64,000 bases of DNA, taken from Hydractinia symbiolongicarpus. Lineage: Eukaryota; Cnidaria; Hydrozoa; Anthoathecata; Hydractiniidae. Numbering within the stretch: position 1 is the first letter of the stretch; each line of letters starts with the position of its first letter. The translations under genes were made by a program, and so were the position numbers. The DNA lies in contig NC_079878.1 in assembly GCF_029227915.1 (NCBI RefSeq), positions 8,246,001-8,310,000 of the forward strand. Reading direction: 5' to 3'. Under the pieces are notes generated by a model. It was given only the letters and a program-made list of their open reading frames with translations. It was not told the DNA's origin and ran no database searches. Shown here in pieces: positions 44,347 through 56,300 of this stretch.

Positions 44347-47300
44347 ATGGCGGATGACGATGCGGTATGTTTCATTTTATATTTTACTAGTCGATAAGGC
44401 CAGCGGAAAAATCCACATAAGCAAAAGGCCAATGAAAAATAGGTTGCTTTAGATGTTTTTCTGACGTCAGCAGTGAATATACAAAAAAAATTCTTAAAAT
44501 CTTACAAAATGTTAAATGTCAAATCGCATTAAATCGTGCACGCAAATCTTACACAAAATAAAAAAGAACAGCTTGCAAGGTATAATATCTAGTTGATAAA
44601 AAGTTACTACATCGACACTAACAACACCAAACTCACGAAACCCACAAAACCGACAGTAAGAACGCCAACAGTTAGAACATTGACAGTCATAACAATGTCA
44701 GAAATAAAGAATCTCAAATATATGTAGCTACATCTTATTTATAAGTGATTATGTTGAAAACCCTCAGTATTTTATTCTGAAATGTCAAAAAGGCCTGCAA
44801 GAGTTAGCACAAACAAGTTAAAAAGACAATACATTATTTTCCTACTTCTTCATCCATTGTAAACATACGAAGTATATTGTAGCGATACGGGGTGTGGGAA
44901 CATTAGTTTGATTGCAGCAAACAGATTATGGCATACAGATTTTGAGATACCAAGAGTATGTTATGCTGAATTTGCTATGCAGAGTATGCAGAATGTGCTA
45001 TAAGGTGTATGCCATACAGAGTATGCTATACTGACTATGCTATACAGACTATGCCATATGGAGTATTCTAGCTATATGAAATGTGACAGGCGTTATATAC
45101 GAAGTATGCTATATATATGGAGTGTGTCATGCTTAGTATACGGGAGTGAGACAGTATTAGTATATGGAGTGTGGCTTGCTTAGTACACGGAGTAGTGTGA
45201 CATGCGTAGTACACGGAGTAGTGTGACATGCTTAGTACACGGAGTAGTGTGACATGCTTAGTACACGGAGTAGTGTGACATGCTTAGTATACGGATATGT
45301 ACGGGCGAGTTCGGGCGACTTTTTGAATAAAATAAAATTGGGGGTTGTCCCCCGAAACCGCCCGCACTTTCCCGAGCTCGGCCGGAACATTCCTGAAATG
45401 CTTGTAACAAACCATGCGGATGATAGTTGGAAAGAAGGCGCTAGAAGAGAAAGGAGTTAATAAAGTTTATATATAAGTTATTTATAAAGTAAACTTTATC
45501 AAAAACCATCAAAAACAGTTCTTTTGAGAACTTTGCTACCACATAGTAAGTTTATTTTATTTTTTATAGTTTTTTTGAATCATGTTAGTGTCTGTTTTTT
45601 TTTGTTTGTTTTTTCGGGCATTGTTCGGGCCTATTCAGGTTTTTTACGGGCGAATGCTTGAATTTTTTACAAAACCCCGAACTCGCCTGAAAACGCCCGC
45701 ACTTTTTACGCGGTATGCGGCTTATCGGCACCCTCGTGTAATGCATCGTCCGTTAAAAATATAAAAATGGAGACGAATTTCACTTTCTCACCTTTTTTGT
45801 TTCTTTTAGGGAAAATTAAAAAAATTCAACAAATTAGAAAATTTTTCCACAGTAAAAATCCAACATAATCTAGAATTCGTTGTTAAAAAAATGTATCTCG
45901 TGTTTGTATAACTCTCCACAATGATTGTTCCGTAAAGTGCGGATTGGGGCAAAATTCTATTTAACGGCAAATTTTCCGTTAACGGAGACGAAAACTAATG
46001 TAGGGGAAATGGGCTTGCCGTTAAGGGGCTGGGGGAGGGGGGTCCGAGTCTAGCGGCCAATTTGCCGTTAACGGAGACGAAAACTGTTTGTCGATGGGCC
46101 CTTAGTAAAAGAAGTGTGAAATGATTAATATAAGAAATTTGCTATGCGATACGGAGTGTGACAGGCTTAGTATACGGAGTGTGACATGCTGATTATGCGG
46201 ATTGTGGCATGTTTGGTAGGAGCAGAATTCGATGTATTGTTAATGTTCATAATAAAAAGTTGTTGACTGTATGGTCAGTTTTATTGCATATAGAAACATG
46301 CAAACCAAAGTTCTAAAGCTTAGAATAAATGTAATGGAAGCCATAGAAATAAACTTCATACAACATGCCAATAGTAAACTACATCATATGCTAAAACAAC
46401 AGGAATATATATTATAATTTTACTAAGTTAAATTTTCTTTCTGTAAAATGTTTTGGCAGTAAAGCAACATTTTCTGCTTAATCGTAAAGTTTTGCTACAG
46501 TACAGTCCAGATGTAAGCGTACGCGTACGCTCAACTTGCAAAAATGATTGCTTTCATTAAAAAAAACAATAGCATAGCGATTTCCTTTCAAATTGCGCGA
46601 AAATAATTGCTTCGTGTTAAAAACAAAAGCATAGCAAGAAACATTGTTTAAAAACAATACCCATTGAATTTTTATTTTTTTAACAACGAAACTAATTATA
46701 GTAACGTGTTTTTAATCTCGATTTATTTAAAAAACACAAGCTCTTTTAAAAAACAACAAATCCAATGATCTAAATATTTTAAAAAAAACTAATGCTACTT
46801 TTAAAACTTTTAGTAATATTTCTTTATCGTCGAAACATATTTTTTAACATGCAAAACTTTTAAAAGTTCTTTTTATAAAAACTTTTTAAACTTTTAAAAT
46901 GCGATCTAAAAAAACATTTCTATCGCCGTTTTTCGTTTTCAAACTTTTAAAATGAGATCTAAAAAAACATTTCTATCTCCGTTTTTCGTTTTTAAACTTT
47001 TAAAATGCGATCTAAAAAAACATTTTTATCGGCGTTTTTCGTTTTTAAAATTTTAAAATGCGATCTAAAAAAAAATTTCTATCGCCGTTTTTCGTTTTTA
47101 AGCTTTTAAAATGCAATCTAAAAAAAACATTTCTATTGACGTTTTTCGTTTTTAAACTTTTAAAATGCAATCTAAAAAAACATTTCTATCACCGCTTTTC
47201 GTTCTTAAATTTTGAAAAGGCGATCTAAAAATACATTGCTATTGCCGTTTTTCGTTTTTAAAGTTTTAAATTGCGATCTAAAAAAACATTTATATCGCCG

Positions 47301-50300
47301 TTTTTCGTTCTTAAATATTTAAAATGCGATCTAACAAAGCTTTTCTATCGCTGTTCTTCATTCTTAAATTGTTTTTTATGGCAATATTTTCCATTTTAAA
47401 GCGAATTGTTCGCATATTTTCAGGTATATAACCCGCACATGGTATAACCCGCAGTTCAGCTTTTTTTGGGAGTTATAAACTAGATGCTATCAGATAGCCC
47501 GCACCTTTGTATAACCCGCATAAAAAATTTTAATCAATCTGTTTTACTTACTTGCATAACCTGCATTGTGTTAAGAAAAAAATTCAGCGTATTTTTACTT
47601 GCCCTAATCATTTTATAAACATGTGCGTGTATTCTGTGTCATTTTTTTTTTCATGCTGAAGACAAGTGGGGGACATTTAAACTCATGGAGTTTAGATCTA
47701 ACACAGTCTAGATCACATTGGAAGAGGGTCATTAATATACCCCGTCCAACCCATGCTAGCATGGAAAACGGACGTTAAGCCGAGAATGATGATGATGATG
47801 ATGATGAACCCCAAACACGAGAACCGAGTGTCTAAACTAGCGACTCTCCCAGTTTTAACTTCCTTGTCTCTGATAGCCGAAATAATAATGAATTCAAAAT
47901 TAATTTTAAAAAGTGGATCTTCTGCTAATGCTGACAGTACTGAATCAGACAATGCTATTTTCTTTTTATTTGTAGACAATAGTTTCTGCTTATAATGACT
48001 CTTGCTTCCTGTGATTAAACAAACAGACAAATAAAAAAACATGCTATCAGGTTATAAACCTAAATTAAAATCTCTTTTTTTTATGTACATTTAAGTTTTT
48101 TTGGCATAAAAATAAACAACATAATAATTATCACTGATTGTCTGTAACAGCAATGTACGGAACGTTCTTTTCTAATTTTTATAGAATTTTGTTATCCATT
48201 TATATCTCAGCAATCACAGTGTGGATGATAAAATGCATGGTGGCAATGAGGAGGAGATAGTTGTGTGTGTCTTATTAATTGTATTTTATATTTATTTTTC
48301 ATATTTTCAGTCGCCACCTGTTGCTTGAAGGTAGCGAAGATAAAAAAAGAAAATTATCATCTATACTTACTTTAATTTTAACATTTTTCAATATTTTTAA
48401 CAGGAATTAATAATTAAGTCCTGGGCACTAGGTTGTGAAATACATGCCAATTAAACCTAAAAATGATACCTGCTATATTGCTGTATTACCAGAAGCAAAT
48501 CATTTCAATGTGCTCAATATAAATAGATTAGAATTACATTCAACACAAAAGAAAAATGATCTCCAGAATTGTGTTTCAGAGAGAGCTCGTAATATTAGCA
48601 TTGGCAATCAATAGAAAGTTAAAGCATTTTCACTATGTAAAAAAAATTAAATCACGTAGTTGAAGTAAGATTACGTATAGGATCGTGCATGCAGTTATAT
48701 TAATGTACGCATTTTATCCTGTTGGTATATACTATTTTTTTCATTAAATGTATAAACTTTAAATTTCACAGCAAATGACAGAAAATATAAAACTTATCAC
48801 ATAACCCGCACCACATTATAACCCGCACCAACTGTGGAAGTCGTAAAAATCAACTTATAAACTGCGGGTTATATACCGGAAAATACAGTAGTTTTAAGAA
48901 AGAATGTTTATTTTTAATTTTAAAAAACTGCTTTACGATAAAAGATGTTGTTGATGATGTTGATATTGTGTTGAATAAAAGAAAGATAAACAATAATTTT
49001 ACATTTATTGTTATAAGTTTAATTGGTTTCTGATTAGTTAAACATTGTTTCAAAATTCATTTCAATAACTTCGAAAAGTTTTACATTGTATCACAAATAA
49101 TATTTTGACAATCGTATCAAATCGTTTCAAATCGTATTGGTGGCAAAATTAACTACAAAATATTTTTGTAAAATGAGGTCCCTAAATATAACAAAGAGAG
49201 GGGGAGCTCTTTGGGGACGGGGCTGTGCTTTAATGATGACAGGGAAATAATAAAAGGAACATTCTTTAGCAGTTAGTTTCTGGGGTTTCTTTTTTTAGAA
49301 TTAGAAGGAGAAACTGTTGATTTCTTACATTTTGCGTAAAACTCTGGGGAGGGTTGCTGTATGCAATCCACTAAATAGCCAATTTTGGTGTGTGCTACAC
49401 TACAACAAACTGTATAGATTGTAATACTCTTTTTGTATGACTTAACGAAATATGTTGAGGTTTTTGCCCTTGCAAGAATGGTCTTGGTAATTTTCTCTTG
49501 TTGTACATTTGACGTCAGCAAATCAAGTATATAGATTTAGCAGATTTAGCTGTTTACCAACTTCCAACATTGTTGGACACCTTACTTTTTTTTACCCCAG
49601 TTTTTAGTTACTTAACTTGACATTACAGTTACTTGCATGTTTTATTATGTAGCTGCATTTAACATCTTTCTGCTCATTTTATGGTCACATCGTATGCTTT
49701 TCCTATAAAATTGTTCTATGTGAATTGACCCACTGAAAAAGTCTCAAGTTTAATTCTCTTCTAATTTTTTTACAGGAACCTGATGTGTTTGAAATTGATG
49801 ATTTTACCACTGCATCTGATTGGGAAAGGTAATTATTATAAGTATGATATGTGGGTTGTTACGGGATGCACAAATTAAAATATTTATATACATCCGACTG
49901 TAAGAAATTTATGCTTAATTTGTACATGGTTAATAATTAATTTTTATAAGCGTAATGATGGGGAAACAGAGCAATCATCCCTGTTAAATTTTGTGTCCTG
50001 GTTACCCTGTATTTATTTTTGCTAAAATGGTGAAATTTAGTGGAATGCAATGAACTTAACCTATGAAAGAATCTTTATGCATATCACCCCTGATAAAACA
50101 TCTTACTAAGATCTTACTAAGATCTTACTAAGAATTTTACCTAGATCTTACAATATTCTTGATAAGATCTTCCAAGATCTTGGCAAGAACATGCAAGATC
50201 TTCCAAGATCTTCCAAAATTCTTACAAAGAATTGTGGTAAGATCTTACTACGATCTATATTCTTGGTAAAATTTTACAAGATCTTTGCAAAAAAGTGCAA

Positions 50301-53300
50301 GATCTTGTAAGATTTTCAAAATTCTTACTAAGAATTGTGTTAAGATCTTACAACATTGTTGATAAAATATATTTAAAATAAATTTTTGAAGATCTAACAA
50401 GTTCTTTCATTATTCTTTGTATGATCATACTGTACAAAATCTTACAGTTGCAGAGATTTTACGAATATCTTAAGGTTTTAATTAGAAATTAGAGAATCCT
50501 AAAAATTAATTTATAACAAAAGCGTTGGACTTTCTGATAATGACAAAAAATAGGATAAATGAGATTCAACAACTATATTTTTTATGAATATATTATATAC
50601 AATGAAAGGAAAAAAATCATTCGTTGGAACTTCGTGTAAACTTTTTATCCTTTTAATAATAACAACTTTGGCTTCGTTACGCGTTGCAAATAATAAGGCT
50701 GATTATATGCTTTCAGGTTGCATGCATGTTTTTTTATGTTTGTTTATCTTGTCACGGCACAATTTTATTGGTGAATAGGTAAAAATAATTTCAGTTGCTA
50801 TTTTTTTTATTGTTTTTTTGCTTTTTTTGCAATAAAAATATATATACAAACTGTGCTAAAATATGCTAAAATATATACAAACAGTGGTTAAAATATATAC
50901 AAATTTTTCTAAAAACGCAACGATAAAATACTTTTAAAAACATTAAACATTGTCTCTGGCTTTTTGTTTGGCGATTAATTTTCGTTTTACTTGTCTGCAT
51001 TTTGAGTTCACAATTTCATTTAAATTTTTCATTTCCATAAATTCATCGCTGTACCGTTTTTTTGCTTGACGCACTATAACACTCATACGATTCGGAGAGA
51101 GGGAAGAAGTGTTTAACGCTCCTGTTTGGTAATTTCGAACACCACCTTGTATTCTTCCTACCGCTAGCTCTTCCTCGGTATACAACGCTTGCAGTTGCTG
51201 TTTTATATAACAAGCACAAGAATTTATTTTTCTTTTTTTTGGAAGTGGCGTCGAGTTAACTGGATCATTCATTTCAGTAAAAAGCTGAAATGTGGTTGGG
51301 TCAGTAGTCATGGGATTTTCCAGTAAATGCATGTAGGAAATTTGCGGAGGTTGCATTTCTTCGGGCGCGACATTAACGTGTTCAGGCGTCACATTAGTGA
51401 TATCGGCCAGGATACTTGTGACTTCAGGTGTCATGTTAAATTCTTCGGAAGTAATGTTAGTGGCGTTAACAGTGGGGGTGACTTGAAATGCTCTGGTACT
51501 GTCTGGACGAACAAAAAATGTTTCAGATGAAAGTTTACTTTTCTCCTTTCTTCTTTTTAAATGCGTCTCAATGTGTTTTGTAGTTGTTTCCACAAGTTCT
51601 ACTTTATCATTTATTTGATTAGTGGTAGCCTCGTTTATGTCAATTCTTTCTCGAATTTCCCGTATGTCGACCTTAATTTCTTTTATTTCTCGAAATAATT
51701 TCTTCAGCAGTGAAGATATACTCTCTCCTTCTTCTAAACATTCTGTTGTTTCATGGATTTCAGGCTGAAATGTTTCTTCTTGAAGGGTTGGAAGGTCCTT
51801 TGGTGAAAGTGAAGATGACCTTTTTAAGGCAGGTTCAAACAAAATGTCTAAAGACTTTAAAGCCGGTAAACACGACTTTTCTTCTGTTGATACTTCAACG
51901 GTTGTGTCATCTGAAAAATCTAGTTGTAGCATGTTTGCATCAGGTTCTTCCGCTACTGCAACGATTTCACCATCGTATTCTTTGAGGTTTTCGTAAAGAA
52001 CTGCTTCTCCAGTGGTTGTAGTAATCTAATAATAATATAAAAAAATGTTAGAATTTAGCATTAAAAAAATAGTAGTAATTATCAGCATAAGTATTTGTCG
52101 ACATACTTTAGCCTCGTATTGATCGTTTGTGTCAACAATAAATTTCTGATTTCTTTTCATGTCGTAAATGACATCTTCATATTGGAGATCTTTTGGATGT
52201 TTTCGATTTGGAAAGTTTTTCTTCGATATTAAATTTCTGGAAATCATTGGTCTTATTTTAACCGGCATACGAATGTCTTTTTTATTTAGCCAGCAATCGT
52301 ACTCTTTGGAGTAACCATTCCAAGTAACTTTCGCACTTTCAAGTTGAACATCAGTGATCGTCGCTAACAGCCAATGCTTTGATTCGGGATCCAAGGCTTG
52401 TACTCTTGTCTTTTTCTTGTAAACAACCTCGGAAGACATTGTTGTAGATTTTCGTTATTAAAATAACGGTTGGATTGTTGATATTTATAGATGCTTATAT
52501 ATTTGTAAGTGTGAATAGAGTGAGGAGTATAAGACTATAATAATAAACTAGTAAAATATTCCACTATATATATATAGCTTTTAATGTTTATTTAATTGAT
52601 GTAGGACTGCTGAGGATAATTACTAAGCTGCGAAAACAACAGAGTTGACCGAAATACCTAACAAACAAGAAAACAATGAAGCATAATTACAAGTCAAAGA
52701 CTTGTTATTCACACTTTCGCATCTTTAAAGTGGAATAGCGTTAAGTAGTAGCTTTTCGGAAGATGTAACATCAAAAAACATGTAACATCTTCAGTGCCGC
52801 CCATTTTTTGTGTGTGGAAAAGCTAGAAGGCCTTTTTTTAAGTTTTAAACATTGTTTCTAAATCACCTTTTTAAGCAAAGAAATTATGGAATTCGCTATT
52901 TTCGGGAATCGGACAGCTACCCCCAAACTCTTGTATTAGGTCCAAAAATTGGTTATCGCGCTTTGGCAAATTGCTTGCGTCGAAAAGTAATTTTCTTTGC
53001 AGGAGAAAGAGAACGACTCCGCTGTATTCGGTCCTTTAGTATTTGGTAGCCAGCAGGCACAAGCTTTGAGTTTGGATTTGGAAAATCGTGATCATTATAA
53101 TTTGGTGCTTCGTTAACCAAATGAAAAGTGCGTATTTTCGTTCGTCTGCTGTTCGCTGGAATACCCACATCAACTTTATTTTTATTGTCTACGGACAGCA
53201 TAAGTGTGTTTTCTTTGCAAAGATATCCCATTTCGTTAACTATGCGAACTTGACCGCAAGTGAAATGAAAGTCGTCGTGTGTTTTTTTTTCTTTTGTATT

Positions 53301-56300
53301 TCTTTTTGGAGGAACACGTGCGTCTATCAGACATTTGTAGTTTTTACTCGCTGTGTTTTTTTTTCGGGGTGGAAGCATTAATCTGTGAATGGTGTGGCGA
53401 CTAACAGTTATACCCAAGGTTTTTTTGACGTGCATAACGATATCATTCAAAGAAAGCCCATTTGTGTACATAACACTGTCTCTCCGACGTAAGTGAGCTT
53501 CAGCAGAACCCTGTTCTATCAACGTCTTGACACAAGTAATTATTTCCGGATATTTCTCGTGTATGCTTGGTCTTCCTCGTCTTTTATTTTTATCTAAAAA
53601 AATAAGTAAATTGAATTTTAACTACATTAATAAATTTAAGAGTTTAAAAAAAGGGGAGAAAAAAATAAAAAAATATATACTTTGCAACAAATCAGTCTCG
53701 TCGTCGGAACTGGCTGTGTCATATATCCAATCGATATCACTGTCGTAATTTTTAGACATGCTATGAAAGTAGCTAGTTTTAAAAAAAACTGTTTAATTTA
53801 ATTAAATTCGATATTTTAAAAAGGAAATACAAATGCTTGATATTAAATTTAAGTTTGGTTGAAACTATTAAAATAAATCGTATATTTTACTTCTTTTATT
53901 TCTGGTTTCGTATTGAAATAATTATGCGCAATTACGCCGGTACTTTTGAAGTTCGTTTTAAGTTCGTATAGCAATTTACTTCGTTTAAAGTTCGTATCAT
54001 TTCTTTTCCTATGTCAAAAAAACTTCGTTTAATTCTTTTGTTTCTGATTTTGTATTGAAATAATTACGCGCTATTACGCCGGTACTTTTGAAGTTCGTTT
54101 CAAGATCGTATAGCAATTTACTTCGTTCAAAGTTCGTATCATTTTATTTTGTATGATAAAAAAACTTCGTTTAAGTTCGTATCATGTATTAAAAAAGTTC
54201 GTATAAACTTCGTTTATATTTTTTATTTTAAACGAAGCACTTCGTATGACATTCGTTTCACGAAACGAAGTACTTCGTAGCGTTCGTATAATTATACGAA
54301 AAAAACGTACGAACATTTTGAGACGATCCCTTATTTTCTTTTTCTTATCCTGTCCCATCTGATTTACTGATGCCAGGCACATGCACCACATCTTTTCAAA
54401 GTCTTTGGATGGGTGCATGACTTTTATTAGTTTTGGACTGTTTCGTGGCTCGATGATGCCATTCAACAATTCCTCATCAGTCCACAATTTATTGGCCAAA
54501 TTCCGAGCATATTTGGGATACTTATATTTTGCACCCAAGGAACATTCAGCAGATTTGTGCCATCATCAAGTACCTAATAAAAACAAAGCCTTTATCAACC
54601 AAAAATAGGTTAATTTTTTGGGTGTTGTTTCTGGAGGATAAATAAATATATAAATTTCTTCATAATTGATGTACATACGTAGTCACCACGGTTCAATTTA
54701 TCTGCTGGGTCATTTGAAACTTTTCAAGAAACTTGATAAGATCTTGTAAGATATTATTAAATAAGATTTTTTAAGATTCTAACAAGTTGTTACAAAGATC
54801 TTGTAGGATCTTGTCATAAGTAAGATCTTACAAGATCTTACAAGATCCTAATAAGATTTTATACCAGGGATTGACTATAGTTTGATGATTTTTAAGGTTT
54901 ATAAAAAGCATTGAAGAGATATTAGGACCCCAGGGCTGGAACCTTGATAAACCTGTCACAGATACGACTTTAAAGGTATGCAGTTTTCAAAAAAATGTAA
55001 TCTTTAGCTTGCACTTTTATGTATCACTGTATCATCATTTTAGGCGAAACCAAATGATGAATGGATCATTCAATCTGAGGGACTAAAATTTGCCAACTTC
55101 CACTTTTTGTTGATGCACTATAAACTGAACAATTTAAAGAATGATGCCATCCAAAAAAGTAAATGTAATTCAATTTTAAATCCTGTATTTCCTTAAATAT
55201 TGCAAAAGTAATTTTAGTTTATAAAAATACATATGAGTAACAAATAGAATTTGATCAGATTAGGCTTTTCAAAAAAATCATAAGCTGAAGACATAATAAT
55301 TTACTACAAGTGCGGTAAAGTACTGCAATTTGTTTTTAAACTTCAAAGTTCTTTATCTCTTCACTGTGTTTTTATCTTTTTCTATAACTTTAAGCATTAT
55401 TTAAATTTTAAATAAAGAAATATTAAGATTTTTTTTAAGGTATATTTCTATCCTATTGAAGTAATTTCTGTCCAAAAAAATCCCTGTTGATTTTTATTTG
55501 GACCTCAGTCATCTCATTTTTTTGTTTTTGTCATATTTTGACCTATAGCACCTGTGGAGGGTTTGCCTCAAGCTGTTATTGACTCCTTTGATTTTGAATA
55601 CGACTTTCCAACACGGGCACATTGTCTGAGTCGCTGGTAAAGTTATTTTATATTTTATTTATTCTATCAGTAAAAAATCATTTGTCAAGATACCTGAATA
55701 TTGGCAAGTATTGTTAATAGCTTTCTTGAAGTTACACATTACTGAATTGCTAGCATTCTAGACACTATTGGTGGTGACACTGTCCCTTGGAACCAGTCGG
55801 TTTGCAATGACATTTTATGAACAAACTGTAAGCTCAGTATGTGACAGTTCCAGGGAATTTGATAAAGAATTATGTAGCCATAATTTTTACTTTTGTTTTT
55901 TCTAATACTAAGGTAATGTTTAAACTGAATTGAAATGTATGCAGAAACTGATATAGAGAGGATTATACTGAAACTTGCATAGCAGCTAACACAATTTTCA
56001 ACGATTATACTGTTGCTTTTTTTTTGATCAGGTATGGTTTGAAAGACTTTTTAATTTTAACACCAAGTAATAAAGACGAAGATATTAAAAGTTTATCAAG
56101 AACAAACTTGTTATTGAGCTCGGTCGGAATTGCGCTGTCAAACCTTAAATGGTAATTTTACGGATGTTATTTTTTGTGTTGTACGTAACATTTTGTGCAT
56201 AACATTATTAATGTGATGTTAATAAATTAGTTTTTTAAGGTACTTTTGCTGAAAGGGCAGCCATTTTGAAAGAAATTGTATTCGAAAAAAACAAAAGGAC

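Larger units (their letters stand above)
50088..54869. mobile_element. 4.8-kb DNA transposon with AAGATCTT-rich ends, carrying Tudor/BEN and transposase genes
   Basis: The left end CCCTGATAAAACATCTTACT and the inverted right end CCCTGGTATAAAATCTTATT are clearly related over about 45 bp. Behind each lies a field of AAGATCTT/TAAGATC words (50101-50420 and 54735-54858). All recognisable genes between them are on the minus strand: a BEN fragment, a truncated transposase and a Tudor-like/BEN protein. The whole unit lies in RAB3GAP1 intron 2, its right end 26 bp before the exon 3 acceptor. No certain target-site duplication found. Confidence 0.6.

Noticed and set aside
47713-48042. 109-codon frame with an isoleucine run (minus) and a methionine run (plus)
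   Set aside because: Both runs are translations of the (GAT)n SINE tail.
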